Below, piece after piece: positions 37,003 through 49,376 of a DNA stretch of 64,000 nt (position 1 is its first letter; the number at the start of each line of letters is the position of its first letter). The notes beneath the pieces are model-generated. The model saw nothing but the letters and a program-made list of their open reading frames with translations. It was not told where the DNA came from and did not search any database. Source of the DNA: Tetracladium setigerum (lineage: Eukaryota > Ascomycota > Leotiomycetes > Helotiales); assembly GCA_031472005.1 (NCBI GenBank), contig PZJY01000003.1, forward strand, positions 2,046,001 to 2,110,000, read 5' to 3'. Made by a program: the position numbers and the translations under genes.

Positions 37003-37725
37003 CTACAAATTTCCCTCTCCGATACATCTCTTCAAAGGGAAGTCATCGCCAGTGCAGAGGCTGATAACTCCATCGACCCAGCTCAAACCACCAAAAGCCC
37101 GGCTGGAATAGGAGTCTCCGGAGAAGGTGCTGGCCAAGTACTGATTATCCAAGCATCCCTTGTAAACACTTCCCGATCGTCTGGTCGTGGTAGGATTGCT
37201 GACAACAGCGGCAATCTTCCCCTCTGGAATCTCAAATGTGTATTGTGCTGAGTAAGTGGAAGTCCACGATTGCGAGTAATCGATCGAGTAGGAGACGCCG
37301 AGCATGTCCTCCACGATACCGATATCAATACCGGCGCTGACAGTGAGACTGTTTGAGATTTCGTAGCCAGCAGTGACGGCGATAGTAGCGGGTGAGTTTT
37401 TGGCCGACACGACGGAGGACATGGGGACGTCCCAGTTTTGGAAGTATTGGGGTTCGTTCTCGTAGATGATGGTTTTAGATTTGCAGCGCTTGTTGAGGGA
37501 TGCGGCTGGGTCAGTGGTGTTGGTTTCGTTGGTGATAGGGACCAAGTCGGCTGGGCGAGAGCCAAGGGTTGAAAGGGCAATGTAGGCTGTCTTGTTCATG
37601 ACTTCGACGCGGCCTTCTGCATTATAGACGATGACTTCGTCGGCGGTAAGGAGGCGAGGTTTGAGAGCTGCCGCGGAAATGAGAGTGCTTGAGAGAAGCA
37701 AGTTGACGAGTGTTTGAGTGAACAT
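37003..37725 (-). CDS. Secreted CELP0028-like effector-candidate protein
   Basis: Single exon, 240 aa. Signal peptide (MFTQTLVNLLLSSTLISAAA) followed by a mature part with TIIYENEPQYFQNWDVPMSS, VTAGYEISNSLTVSAGIDIG, SIDYSQSWTSTYSAQYTFEI, and a C-terminal SLCTGDDFPLKRCIGEGNL. This arrangement I recall from fungal proteins annotated as CELP0028 effector-like; no search was run. Two N-glycosylation-like NxT/S sites in the N-terminal part. Beta-rich, extracellular; target unknown. Confidence 0.8.
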   Translation of the reverse strand: MFTQTLVNLLLSSTLISAAALKPRLLTADEVIVYNAEGRVEVMNKTAYIALSTLGSRPADLVPITNETNTTDPAASLNKRCKSKTIIYENEPQYFQNWDVPMSSVVSAKNSPATIAVTAGYEISNSLTVSAGIDIGIVEDMLGVSYSIDYSQSWTSTYSAQYTFEIPEGKIAAVVSNPTTTRRSGSVYKGCLDNQYLASTFSGDSYSSRAFGGLSWVDGVISLCTGDDFPLKRCIGEGNL

Positions 37726-39010
37726 GTTGAACGATTGTGGTATTGCTGTATATTTTGCAAAGATAAAACGAATGAACGCGGGTGAAAAGAAAAGTGAGTG
37801 ACTGGAGTGAGACTGTATTATTGGAGTGGGTGAGGGTGAAGAGAAAAAGGAGATACTGTGAGGTGGCTACGGCCGTTTATATATCGCCAGACCTTCTCCT
37901 TCGGATGTTGTAACTATCCATGATCGGATGAATAGTTCTCGCCAATTCCGTGACTGTAATAATCTAAAACAAACAAAAAAGTTTAAAAGATACTTATGGG
38001 CTGCAAACTTCTGGGCGTGTTCCTCGAGTCAACAACACCAAAGCACCTTGGAGCCTCTGACAGCGCTTTTGGGTGGACGACTGAACATTGAACAACCGCA
38101 GCTGCCGATCAAACTCCCACAATGGGTTTGAAAACATCTATCCGTGACCAAAAGAAAAGATAACCCCACAGCGAAGATTGGATGGTAATGCGCTTTGAAT
38201 ACGAAGTGCCTCAGCGCCCACCCCACACGATCCACCAAGTGCTCAATTCGAAGAGTAGCCCCGGGACCCCGGACCCCTAAACTTCCCATAAGTGAATAGA
38301 TTATACACTTTACTTGCACTAGCAAGACCCACATGCCTTGCTCGCATGAACACCCGTCCGAATTTGGCGCTCCCCAAGACGTCCACCCAATCCACAGTAC
38401 CCATCATCTCGAAACAGCAAAAAACTCTAAATTAACAACGTTATCTTTCAAATAAGCTTAAATCTGATGCAAAAGAGCCTTAAATAGACGGGTAAGGTAC
38501 GTCAACCATGCAAGGCTCCCGCCGTTCCCTTGAATGGGGTGGACAATAAACCTCTCGCTTGTGTTTCAAGTACCCCGATTCAATGCGATGAGACGAACAC
38601 GAGAGTCATGTTCTTGAGGCTGTGTACTCTTGGATACTTTGTTCCATCAAGGCTGCCTGACAGTTAGTAAGTGATACGGTTTATAGTTTATACTTTGTAA
38701 GATCCAAGAACAATTGTGGAGGTCACGACAATGGCCGACAATGCCTTTCCTCAATCCTGAACAAATTTCGTCCACTGCCAAGTCATGGACTCCTTCCGAG
38801 ACCAAGTATCGAGTGTTCGTCTGATGGAAAACTGTAATCGAGCTGAAGTACTTAATTCAAACCATTCCCCGCTGAGAAAAAGGGCACCCAACTTTCACGC
38901 CTCTTCATTCATTCATTGATCAGCCAGACACTCGTTTTACTCTCGCTATCCAGTCACTCTTTACAGTACAAACAATCAATCGTTTAATAATTCAATAACT
39001 CGACATCAAA
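37726..39010. other. Intergenic 1.3 kb, nothing recognised
   Basis: Divergent promoter for the CELP0028-like and the small secreted-protein gene. Short frames only, no motif. Confidence 0.5.
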
Positions 39011-39572
39011 ATGCGTTTCTCAACCATCATAATTGCAGCCGTCTCCATGGCCTCTTCGTACGTTACACCCCTCCCTGCCTACTAAGCCAGTTCACTCTCC
39101 AACCCATTATTCAGAGCTAACTGATCTCCACAGAGTTGTCTACGCAGATACCCATTACGCCTGCCTATGCGCAAACACACCCTCAGGCTCGGTATGTCTC
39201 TCTCTTCGATGATGACAAAAATCAACCAATCAACTAACCGGGGAAAAACACAGGCCGTTTACAATGCCGACGCAACAGCAAAAGCATGCTCAGCTTATCA
39301 GCAAAGAAACACAGGAGACAACTACTGGGACAAATGCGCAGATTGCCATGTGGTAAATAATTTATCCTTCCTCAAAAATTTGCAAGGAAGAACCCAAAGC
39401 TAATGTACTCAAAGACTACTGACGGAAATCCACGCTGCCTTTCGCAAGCTGGAAGCATGGGAGGCAAAGAGGTTTGTTCCCTCTGATTATCTTGCCCGCA
39501 TCAACTGACAATTTTATTCTTTAGTTCCAAGCATACTGTTCTGACCTTGGTGCGGTTTCCATTTGCGACTAA
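39011..39572 (+). CDS. Small secreted cysteine-rich protein (8 Cys)
   Basis: Five short exons, 39011-39057, 39134-39191, 39254-39352, 39415-39471, 39525-39572; all GT/AG and in phase, 102 aa. Signal peptide MRFSTIIIAAVSMASSVVYA, then a mature protein of about 80 residues with eight cysteines (ACLC, ACS, KCADC, RC, YC, IC). This shape (small, secreted, even number of Cys) is typical of candidate effectors or apoplastic proteins. No family recognised. Every intron is short and would be missed by a simple frame reading, so confidence rests on the splice signals and phase closure. Confidence 0.78.
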
Positions 39573-40418
39573 GTTGCTACATGGGGGGCGAATGGCGAGA
39601 AAGAAATTTGGAAAATTGATGGAAAATTAAATGATCTTTGTCTCTTCCGCTATGGACTCCTCAAATATTAAATAAGAAATAAAATTTTGTCCATCTCCCT
39701 CGCTCGACACTTGTCCGATGTCCGTGAAAGCTTTCCAGCCCAGAAATACAAAAAAGGCTGGTCCAGTAACTTCACAGTTGTAACAGACATTCTTACAGCT
39801 TCAGAATCAGCCACGAAGAGTTTAAGTAACAGGTTGAAATCCTCGATCGTACTGTACACAGAATGTCGGCGGAAAAAAGATAGAAGTGCAGTACGCAACA
39901 GGCGGAGAGACATTATCAGCCACGACGAATTCAAGTGACATACTGACAGGTTGAAGTCCTCGATCGTACTATACACAGAAGGATATCCCTGGGGGAATAA
40001 GTAAAAATGTAGTACACAAAAGACGGAGATTTAGACTGTGGTTGAGATGGGAAGTTGTCTTTAATTCTTCTTGTCCATATGTAGCTTCAAAAACATTCCA
40101 ACATCATTAATAAGAGCAAATAGATATAGCAAAGAACACGACTCCCATATGCTGCAATTAACAGAGCAGGTGCTATCATCAAACATGATCCACAACAATT
40201 CCAATCAATCTCAAAGTAAAAGCTTTGAATTTGACACACACCTCTTGGTGGGGAAAGACGCAAGTTCAGTCCTCGAGTTTATATTGCAAAACCCAAATAC
40301 CATTCTTTCCATCGGTTTCGCGAAATCTTTTTAAAGGTAAAAATTAAATCCCATCAAAATAAACCATGGACGCCAAATATGAATAGAAATGTCGTCAAAT
40401 CCTTTCAAATCTCATCTA
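39573..40418. other. Intergenic around the duplication
   Basis: Holds the duplication above and the 3' flank of the membrane protein gene; nothing else recognised. Confidence 0.5.
39802..40034. repeat. Diverged tandem duplication, about 115 bp per copy
   Basis: Copy 1 (39802-39914) and copy 2 (39917-40034) share TCAGCCACGA, then CAGGTTGAA.TCCTCGATCGTACT.TACACAGAA and a ...GTACGCAACAGGCGGAGA.../...GTACACAAAAGACGGAGA... end, with several substitutions. No coding frame runs across both. Confidence 0.75.
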
Positions 40419-42042
40419 TCATCTCCTAATCTCATTCCCGGGCATCTCATGGGCTCCTGGTGGTGGATATGAAGGATATGTCTCAGGTCCAGGTGGTGGA
40501 TATGAAGGATATGTCTCATGTCCCGGTGCCGAAACATAACTTTCTCTCCCTGTCATCGAAGGACTGCCCCCGTTGGTCCCGTGTTGTTATAATGCGCAGG
40601 TGGGCTGACTGGGCTGACCGCTGATGCTCGTCTGCCATCAACTCCATCATTTGGCGAGATGTTATGCCCATATTGATTTCCCTCTCCATAAGGCTTTGGA
40701 ATCGGGGCAGGCGCAAAATATCCATGTTCGCTGACAGAAGTCATTGGTGGTGGTTTTCCAATTGCGCTGCCGTCCATTTCAGATGCATGTGGTGGGAGAG
40801 GAACTGCAGCTTGCTGATTGTAAGCTGTATTTTGATTGCCCATGTACACTGGTGGAGGCGCGTGTCCGTGGCTGTCTGTGTGCACAACGGCAGGAGTACC
40901 GGCTGCAGCGGTATTTCTGCGCTTTCGTCGTCTGAGCATGAAGATCCCGAGACCGGCTAATGCTAGAAGAGCAACGCCTCCAATGGCTCCTCCTACAATT
41001 GGGCCAATAGGTGTCGATTTCCCCGGAGCTGGTACAGGAGTGATAACGGGTGAGGTGGTTGCAGGACCACTGCCGGGTGTAGTTGTGGTCGAGCTGGATT
41101 CATCATCTGTGGTTGTGGATGAAGAAGAGGACCTCCTGCTTGAGGATGTGGTGGTAATTATGTCGTCTGTAAGTGATACTGGCGTAAAAACTCCTCCAAT
41201 GTTTTGTCCGGAGTACGTTGAGTAGAAAGTCTGCGTTGTCGACACGCTTCGACTAGAGCAATAGACGTCCCTTACGTTCACATCACCCCAAACAGCTGTA
41301 TTACAGAATGGCGCTGATGCAGCAGTGCTGTGAAAAACATCGCATCAGCTAAAACGTCCCTATGAAGTAGTAATGGATGGATTCTGTTTGTACGCACCAC
41401 TTCAATATGAATGTGTTCGCATCGCACACATCGTCACAAATAGACGAGTAATCCTTGAATTGACACACTGCGCGCTTGGATAACATGTCCCTGAAAGACA
41501 GCAAGCAATTACTCCGCGAGTAGCAGGGCTTTTGCCAGGCCAGAAGTTGCATGTTCCACCTCCACCACAAGTATATGCGGCTCCTATTTTGGGTATTTAG
41601 CTTCGACTCCATAGATCTGCTAGGTTGGGTCGAAGCTCTCTCTTTTCAACCAGGTCCAACAACATTGCATAAGGAAAGGTCTCAACACCCCGGCTGTCAT
41701 TGATCTCGTTCGGACAGCTTCAGACCTCTATTCAATGCATTGAAAAGAAGAGGAGGAAGAAGAAGAAAGGGAAAAAGAAAGGAAAAACATACCAGCAGAA
41801 CCGCTAAGATAACCACAAGTCGCATCGCTTCCTCGGAGAATTGTGCTATCAAAAATATTGGTATCGCTCGACCCCGACTGCCTCTTGAACAACTCGAATG
41901 GGTTTAGAGGCGCATTGGTGGGAACTGGTGTCCATCCGATCTCATGCTCCGATGCGTATTGTGTCGCTCTGGGAGCCTCATGTGCCAATCCATTGGCCAA
42001 TTCTACGCAAATAGCCGCAACATAGAGCAGCTTGGAGACCAT
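40419..42042 (-). CDS. Single-pass, Ser/Thr-rich surface protein
   Basis: Exons 42042-41793, 41583-41398, 41327-40419. N-terminal signal peptide, a cysteine-rich part (YTCGGGGTCNFW, CCLSGTC, CDDVCDANTFIL, FCNTAVWGD) continuing to the YCSSRSVSTTQTFYSTYS segment, then a long Ser/Thr run, membrane helix IVGGAIGGVALLALAGLGIF, RRRKRR stop-transfer, and a Pro-rich cytoplasmic tail with two ETYPSYPPPG repeats. Layout resembles Mid2/SKG6-type cell-surface sensors; function inferred from architecture only. Frame breaks near 41478-41479 and at 40567-40571 (or 40578-40580) on G/C runs; restoring one base at each gives 448 aa ending at 40419. Confidence 0.75.
40459..40524. repeat. 33-bp tandem repeat encoding ETYPSYPPPG
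   Basis: Two 33-base units, nearly identical (one G/T change visible), giving a repeated Pro-rich peptide in the tail of the surface protein. Confidence 0.85.
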
Positions 42043-43545
42043 CGTGGGCTGGTCGTCGCTAATCGTTCAAGTTGAGTATACAAGTGACACTTCCTCGAAA
42101 TTGGCAGGCGACACAAGAACCAAAGCAGAAGCACAACTCACTGTAGAAGGTTTGTTGTTGCAAGAGGTCAAAGAAATTTCAAAGTAAGTGACAGAGGGGG
42201 GTACGAAGGACAAAGTATGGAAGGTAAGCTCGGCCGAAGCATCGCGTTGCTCCATTCCCCATTCGCACCCTCGCATTCTATTTGGTCCCCACGGCTGAAA
42301 AGCCTCGATATCAAAACATGCCGCCTTTTTGGGAACTGCAAGGCGCTTTCAAAAGACAGAGCGAATAAGCTTTGCTTCCTTCCGCCACGCCAATCTCGAG
42401 AGTGGGTTTCAGGCCGAGTAGAGGCTATAGAGGTCGCACGGGATTGGCATGTTTGTCTCTATTGATCTTGGCTGAGGCCCAAAATCCACTGGTGGCTGCA
42501 TGAAGGATCAGCCACGGCTCGGAGCTGTGCTGTTGTGTAAACTTTCTTACCCAAACAAAAAAGCAAACTGAGGCATCGCTGGAATGGGAGAATTGAAAGT
42601 GGAAGGGTCTGCCTTGTGGTGTTGAGCCTGATGTCTGGGACCTGTCGGTTGCCGCAATACGAAGTGTCTATTTGACAGCAAACAACTGGCTGTCGAATGT
42701 CAGTAATCGAGGTCGTAACTTGCTTGACAGAGCCGCACAGCAGCCCACATATCCATGAGTCCAAAGATGGGATGACGGCCTTTCTCTACACCGTTTCGTA
42801 TTGCGTCCCTTCTAAGTTCTTACTGTGCTGGCATCACTGATGCTGATGCTGGTCAGCGATCCATGCGGGCAATTGCCAGCCCTCGCTTATTTTGTTCAAA
42901 TGTAACCAGGCCATGATGTCCGGATTCCCCGTAAACAAACAACGCAAGTTTGAAGTCTAGTCACATGGAGAGTTGTTGCTTAAAATAGTAGGGCCAACCA
43001 AGCTAACACTGCACCGATCGACGAGCAAAGAGGCTGTTGGAGGCTCTTCTCTTTATTACATATTCCACGTTTATCAGAGTTTTTTCTTTCCACCAGAAAG
43101 ATCAGACCAGCGACCTTCGTCCCACTTCAACTTGTGGATGGGATGGTGCGCACTGCTCTCCAATTTTAGAACGCGTTTGTAATTCTCCCATCCTTCGGTT
43201 TGATGCTTTTCCAGTCCTCAATAATAATACGAGTAATAATCCTTCGTCCGTAAAGTTGCGCACCACTACTTCTACCATAAACTCAAAGCCATGTCGGTCG
43301 GCAATGGAAGCACTCGCCCGCCAAGGTCTGGTCCTGATCTGCTCAGTGGGCGTGATTTGCGCCTGATTCTGCACTGCTACTCCAACCAAGTCAACCTACA
43401 GGGCTGCGCCTCCACCCTCCAACATCTCGACTGACTGTCCACTCACCGCAATCAACCACAACGATGACAGATGTTCGTTCGCGTTCCTGTGAATGAATTA
43501 TTCTAGAATTTCTTCTCGAGCTTCAATGTTGAGTTCCAATCAAAA
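42043..43545. other. Intergenic 1.5 kb, nothing recognised
   Basis: Divergent promoters of the surface-protein and repeat-protein genes. No supported frame. Confidence 0.5.
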
Positions 43546-45746
43546 ATGTCGAAATATTGGAATTTCCGCACGATTCTGAACGTCCACCCAGAAACCGATA
43601 ACCAATGCGTCGCTATCAAAGGAAAGACCGGGGAAAGATGTCGGATCAGAGGCTTCGCCGGGAAGAGCAACCTTCTCAAAGCTGGTACAATTCTAGATAC
43701 CATGGATCGAACGAAAAGTGTGAGCGAATGTAGGACCTATTTACAGGACCTTGCCTTCTGTACTATGTGTGGAAGTCCGCATCGGAACATGAAAAAGGTC
43801 CTCGATGATCGTGTTGAGCGTTGGAATAAATCGATAACGCTTCATGTTGCCTCGAAAGAAATGGAAGATCGTCTTAATGTGACTTTGCCTGCAGAGTCAC
43901 TCCTTGGATCTGTCACTGATGGGGTAAGTGGTTCATGTCTGACTTTGTCGCATGGTCCCCTCTATGATTGATCATATGTTGATGTGAAAACACAGAAGAA
44001 ATCCGTGCCAGTTACAATAACCTCCCAGCATCAAAATGTCAAACCAGGGTCATTCGCTGTAACCGGGAATGATACCAGTACGCCAAAATGGGAGGGTGCA
44101 AAACCAGTCGACAAAACTATTGCACCAATCTCTAAGTTTCCAACTGAAGAGGATTCAAAAGTCGTACCAGCCACTACCATGTCAAAATTGCAGGATGCGA
44201 AACTAGTCGAAAGCACTGTAACACCAATTTCAAAATTCACATCGGGAGAGGATTCGAAAGTCGTACCAGAAGCCTTCCAAGTAACGTTGGACCAAGCTAA
44301 AATGTCAAAATGGGATGATGCCAGACCTGTTGATACAAGTATTACGCCAAATGCCAACCTTCAAATCGAGGAGCAGTCCAATATTTCCCCAGTCGAAACC
44401 AACGAGATGCCTTCCGAGATACTTGTTAAAACTCAGGATCCGACCATTCCTGCTAGCTTTTGGGAGGAATCCACCTTTGTTGAGGAGAAACGCCTAGAAA
44501 CGCAGCCAGATGAAGAAGTCAGTGTGCGAGATTCCACCGCAGAGATACAGGAACCAGGAAAAATCGAAGAAGAGGGGCACATGCAGAAGCTGTCAGACGA
44601 AGCAGCTAACTTGACAGAGCCTACGACAGAAGTTCAGATATCGGAAACCCCCGACAAGGAACAGGAACTTCAAGAGCCCAAGAATGAACCAAATCCTGAG
44701 TCCCCAAGCGCCAGGACTTCTCGAACACCTTTGAGGATTGATGTCGCGGCATTAGAAACAAAGAGTTATCCTACACATACCGAGGAGGTATCTCCTGTCT
44801 CTCCACTCACGCCATCAGTTCGATCCACCTCTGTAAGCCCAATCGACATGTTTGAATCCGACATATCTTTTGAATCCAACACCACCGCACCGGAATTCAA
44901 CCTGACAGAAATAAGCGAGGCTCCTCTGAAGGTTAAAGACGTCTCGGAGAATGCAGTGAACAGCCAAACGGCACGGATTGAAAGCGGCAAAGAATCACTC
45001 GCTACTTTAACCGATTCCGAAAAGACGGACAGTCAACCGATATTTTCTGGAACAAGTGACAAGTTTACCTCTTTTCCAACAGAAGAGGTGCAGAAATCAC
45101 CTCCTCCAAGTGATATCCAAGTCTTCTCCAACTTAGATACCAAACCTCCCGGAATCTCTTACGAAAAGAGACAAACACGATCAGCCACCCAATTATCCCT
45201 TCAGCAAAACCCAAACCAGAAAAACTCTCTCCCGAGCTCAAAGAAATCTCAACCTCTACCACAACCTCCCCAACTGAATCCTACGGAACGGTCCTCATCG
45301 ACTCAACCTCCCGCCGCTACCCCCAGCGCTTCTCCGACCAATACTATCATCCCATCCCACCGCCAAAATCCGAATCCAAATCCAAATCCAAATCCAAGCT
45401 CTCAACCCTATCTCCCATAGTAACAGTAACCGAAGAACAGCAGCCATATCAATACAGAATCAGTTTTGATTCGCAAGTCTCGCACACCTCTGCTACTGCT
45501 GATGCTTCTGCAGTTGTTACTGCTCCAAAGGTCAAAATACAGAGAAAGGAGCGGCAGTCAGAGATGTTTGGCCGTGTGGCAGCGGGACATCAGGGGAGAC
45601 TTGCTGATGGATTGGAGCAGATAGCTTGGGAGAATGATAGAGGGATTCCTGTGAGGAAGCCGAAAACTTTGAAGTCTTCGTTGCAGGAGGCTTGGAAGGG
45701 AGTGGTGACTAGATCGAAGAGACGGAGTTCGAAAGGTGTGAGTTGA
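43546..45746 (+). CDS. Repeat-rich protein with N-terminal Cys module
   Basis: Exons 43546-43923 and 43996-45746. The start has CVAIKGKTGERCRIRGFAGK and LQDLAFCTMCGSPHRN, resembling the N-terminal zinc-like module that precedes T5orf172/GIY-YIG domains in fungi; no nuclease motif is seen here. The middle has three ~42-residue repeats (xxDAxPVDxTITPISKFxxEEDSKVVP, about 44070-44400), then long acidic, Ser/Thr/Pro-rich disorder. The C-terminus is basic (RRSSKGVS). The frame breaks at 45148-45150 (CCC): literal reading stops at 45420, whereas one extra C continues into IIPSAKPKPEKLSPEL and a stop at 45746, total 709 aa. Function unknown. Confidence 0.65.
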
Positions 45747-45986
45747 GTGTTTTGGGGAAAGCTTTCCGTAAGTAGGGCATGCTTTGGATATCTTGAACTC
45801 TTCGGGGTTTTTTTACGAAGGGATTGGATCATTACGTTGAAAAACACTTCGTGGTAAGAGGAGGTCATGTTGAGTGAGGGTATAGTAGGATACGAAATTC
45901 TACTTCTCTACAGCACATCAACCCATACACACTCATATCACACACCAACACCACCACCACCACCACCACCTACCGACTCTTCCACC

Positions 45987-47131
45987 TCACACCCCAACCC
46001 ACTTCGCAAAAGCAACCACATCATCCCTCTCCCTCAGCAACTCAACCGTATAACCACTCCTCGCCAACTCCTCAGCCCCAGCAACCCGATGGACGAAACT
46101 ATGACACGCTCTACACAACCACGCCACATTGTTCAAAGACTCCTCTGGATGCCATCCTCTCTTTATGACTTTTGCGTGGATGGAGCGTGGGATTAGGTGG
46201 TGGTATGTTAATGGAATCCTAGGTGGTTGATGGAGGGGTTAGAGTTCGGTTGAAGAGTTTGAGTGAGTTTTGGTTTTGAGTTTGAGAATTACAGTATTGT
46301 AGGGGGGAGAGGGGAAACAGGGTGAAGAAGTTAAATATTGAGGAAAACTCACCAATCTCTTTCACAAATCTCACAACCCTCCGCCAGATCTTTCGTCTGC
46401 GAAGGCGGCGGCGGCGCCGTCATCAACACATTCAAATACGCATTCAAGACCGGAGTCAAAAACTCAACCACAGTTTGATTGGGTGATAGAAGAGCATACG
46501 TCTCCAACGTTTCTGCAATTGAGATTGGCAGCGCGTTAAGCGATGTAACGGCGTCTGGGAGATTGACTGATGATGCAGCGATGGTCTTTTGATAGGTGAG
46601 TGTTTGAATGGTTGGAGGGAGGGAGGAGAATATTTCGGTAGCTAGGTACTATTTGTTTTTGGAGGTAGGGGTTAGCTAGGTGCTCAGTACTTTGCCTATT
46701 GCTTCCTATAGCTTTCTAAGGTAGTGTTGAAAGAGGAGAGGAGAGAGGGAAATAAATACGTCTATGAAATCACCCAAATCTTCAGCATCATTCTGTTGTT
46801 GTTCTTCTGTTGTCACTTCCCGCGAGACTGGTTTGATAGCTGTTTTCCTCCCGGCTCTCAATCTTCTGGTTTTCGATTTGGAATTGTTGATTGATGAGGA
46901 GGAAGAAGAAGAAGGGGCGCATTTCTCAATAATCAAACTAGAGAGAATATCTCTGAAAAGTTGAAAATTGGATTCTTCCGTGGCGGATAATTCTTTCATC
47001 TTCTCTCTTCTTTTTTCCTTTTTGGACTGGCGAAACGGTTTGTTGCGTGGGAAGTGGTGATGTTGATGATTGATGGTAGTGGTGTCACCGTTGTTTGTTG
47101 TTGTTGTTGTTGTTGTTGTTGTAATTAGCAT
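45987..47131 (-). CDS. HNH endonuclease-like protein
   Basis: Exons 47131-46760, 46648-46353, 46218-45987, phases close to 299 aa. The C-terminal module is CEICERDW...LTYHHLIPRSIHAKV then LNNVAWLCRACHSFVHRV: paired cysteines plus the HH/His positions of an HNH fold. The N-terminus has a poly-Thr run (nine Thr) coded by a TTG/AAC-type microsatellite on the plus strand, then basic and disordered segments. Fungal HNH proteins of this kind have no proven role that I can cite. Possible substrate DNA or RNA, not decided. Confidence 0.8.
47098..47122. repeat. Trinucleotide (GTT)n coding poly-Thr
   Basis: A (GTT) run on the plus strand (ACA/ACC on the coding strand) near the start of the HNH gene; a candidate for length variation. 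Confidence 0.85.
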
Positions 47132-47597
47132 TCAGATCATAGAATTTCTCTCTCGTTGGATTTTTGAGGGTTTCTATTATACTTGATTTTATTGAGGTCA
47201 GATATGTACACATAAAACTCGGAGTGACTACTTGATTAAATTATTCACCGGCGTGACTCTCTTACCGACCACATTGGGAGAACTCGTTGTCGTTGCGATA
47301 CTCGTAGAAGCTTCCAGATATTTTTTGATGTCGAGTGTCGGACATCAACACCATTACTCTATTTGGACGTCGGCGGGGTAGATACACTACTACCCCACGT
47401 ACGTCATTCCATTGGTCCAGGTAAAAATATATAGCTATACTTATAAGCATCCTCGGCCTTGATTACTTCTTCAATTCTAATGAAAATATATATAAATTCA
47501 AGAAATTTCATACAAAATATCACATCTCAACAACAATTCAATCTCCCAAGTAAAAAAAGAAAGGCATCAATCACAGAAGCAAAATCCACAAAACACA
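47132..47597. other. Divergent promoter, HNH / HAD genes
   Basis: 466 bases, AT-rich at the HAD side, no other feature. Confidence 0.45.
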
Positions 47598-48930
47598 ATG
47601 TCGACAACCCCCCAACCGCCCACAATCACAATAGCATTCGATCTTTACGGCACTATCCTCTCTACAAGCAGCATCTCGACGGTGCTCGCTGATCTCCTTG
47701 ATATCACGCCGGAGAAAGCAGTTGAGGTCGCTGAGTTGTGGAGACGTCATCAGTTGGAGTATACGTGGAGGTCTAATTGCATGAGTTCGTGATCTTTACT
47801 CTATCTCTACTATCTTTCTTGTATTCCTTTTCTTTTTCATAGGCAATTCCAAACTGGGATTATAGTTGTCCATACTTTCTTCACTGTAGCACTTCTCTTA
47901 CTTATTCACATGCAATATACTGGAGGCTTCAAAAAAAAAAACTGCATCTTTCATCGTACAATCTTACATCATCCTACGTTCAATCTCTCATTCCTTCCAC
48001 TCTTTTCGGACGATCTCCTATCTCCTATTAAATTACATTATCACGATACAAAACAAAGAGCCATCACTAACTCACAAAACCACTTTCTCTACATCCAGAA
48101 AAATATCAATCCTTCGACAAACTCACCCTCTCATCTCTCCACCATGCCCTAGCTCAAAATTCCATTCCAATCCCCACCACATCCTTCCGCGACAATGACA
48201 GCAACCCAACAACATTCACAACCAAAATCCTAAATTCCTACAACACACTCACCCCCTTCCAGACGCTCTTTCCGGACTCTCCCTTCTCACATCCACATCC
48301 ACATCCACTCAAACAATATCACCCTACATCTTCTCCAACGGCACGATATCAATGATATCATCCTCTCTAACCCACTCCCTCACTTCATCCATGAATCCTT
48401 TCATAACAACAGCAGAAAAGAAGGCCGGCGAGGAGAAAGGGGAGGATGATAGATTGAACAGATTGATCTCAATTGATTCCATGGTTCCACAACCTCTTTA
48501 CAAACCCGCTCCGGAAGCTTATCATTATCTCTTGGAGAGGATAGGTAATAAGACGAATCACTCCTCTTCTGATCACTCTAATAACACGCTTGATGAAGAT
48601 CTTGGCGGCTTGGATAACAATGAAAATGCAAATGCAGGACAACAACAGGTGAAAAAACAGCAATTTGGAAACCGAGAAGAGATGGGATCGGTCTGGTTAG
48701 TGAGCAGCAACCCCTTCGATATCGTCGGCGCGAAGAATGTGGGTTTGAGAACGGCTTGGGTGGATAGGAGTGGCGTGGGTTGGGTGGATGCGCTCGCTGA
48801 TGGAGGGGGCGAGGAGGATGGTGAGGGCGGGATGCCGGATTTGGCGGTTGATGGTGTGGATGATGCTATTACTGGCATTCTGAAATTTGAGGATGAGAGG
48901 GGCGGGAAGAGGAGGGAGGAATGGGAATAG
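47598..48930 (+). CDS. HAD hydrolase, L-2-haloacid dehalogenase type
   Basis: Exons 47598-47784 and 48099-48930, donor GTTCGT is weak but in phase (MK/KYQSF join). Motif I AFDLYGTI (nucleophile Asp), motif II IFSNGT, motif III PLYKPAPEAY (Lys), motif IV VWLVSSNPFDIVGAKNVG. Between III and IV is a 40-residue Asn/Ser/Asp/Gln-rich insert unlike the family. The frame breaks at 48259-48260 (TTCC); one C restores TPFPDALSGLSLL and gives 339 aa. A C-terminal Gly/Glu/Asp-rich tail follows. Likely hydrolyses a small organic substrate; natural one unknown. Confidence 0.8.
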
Positions 48931-49376
48931 GAGTTGGGCAATGAGATGAGACTGAGATAAGAATGAAGGGATTTGGTTCAATAAAAAGATCATCACTTCA
49001 GCAACAATTCAGAAGGAAAATTCAAAATAAAGAGGGAGAACAAATATGTATTCCGGCCTCTGACTCTCCTATCCTGTGTTAAACTAACGGATATCAAAGC
49101 TTTGCTGTTAAAGTAGTACAATTCCCACCATCCCACCATGCCATTCGTAAAAAAGAACCTCGCAATGCATATCTCATTTCCATTTCATTTTTTCATCCCC
49201 CATTGAATTTCTACTCCTTGATATAACCATGGCTTCGTTGAAGTAGCCAAACCCAAAGAGTATATGATATGTTTAAGCGCCGTTAAAGACCCTTTTGATG
49301 ATGTGCTCATTTTTGATCACCCCAAAAAAATTCAATATAAACGCCGATAGAAAGAAAACAATCAAGATGGACAGAT
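48931..49376. other. Convergent intergenic, nothing recognised
   Basis: 446 bases, 3' flanks of the HAD and SHMT genes. Confidence 0.5.

Noticed and set aside
37083..37580. 165-aa alternative minus frame
   Set aside because: Overlaps the CELP0028-like gene in another frame, Pro/Ser/Thr-rich, no signal peptide.
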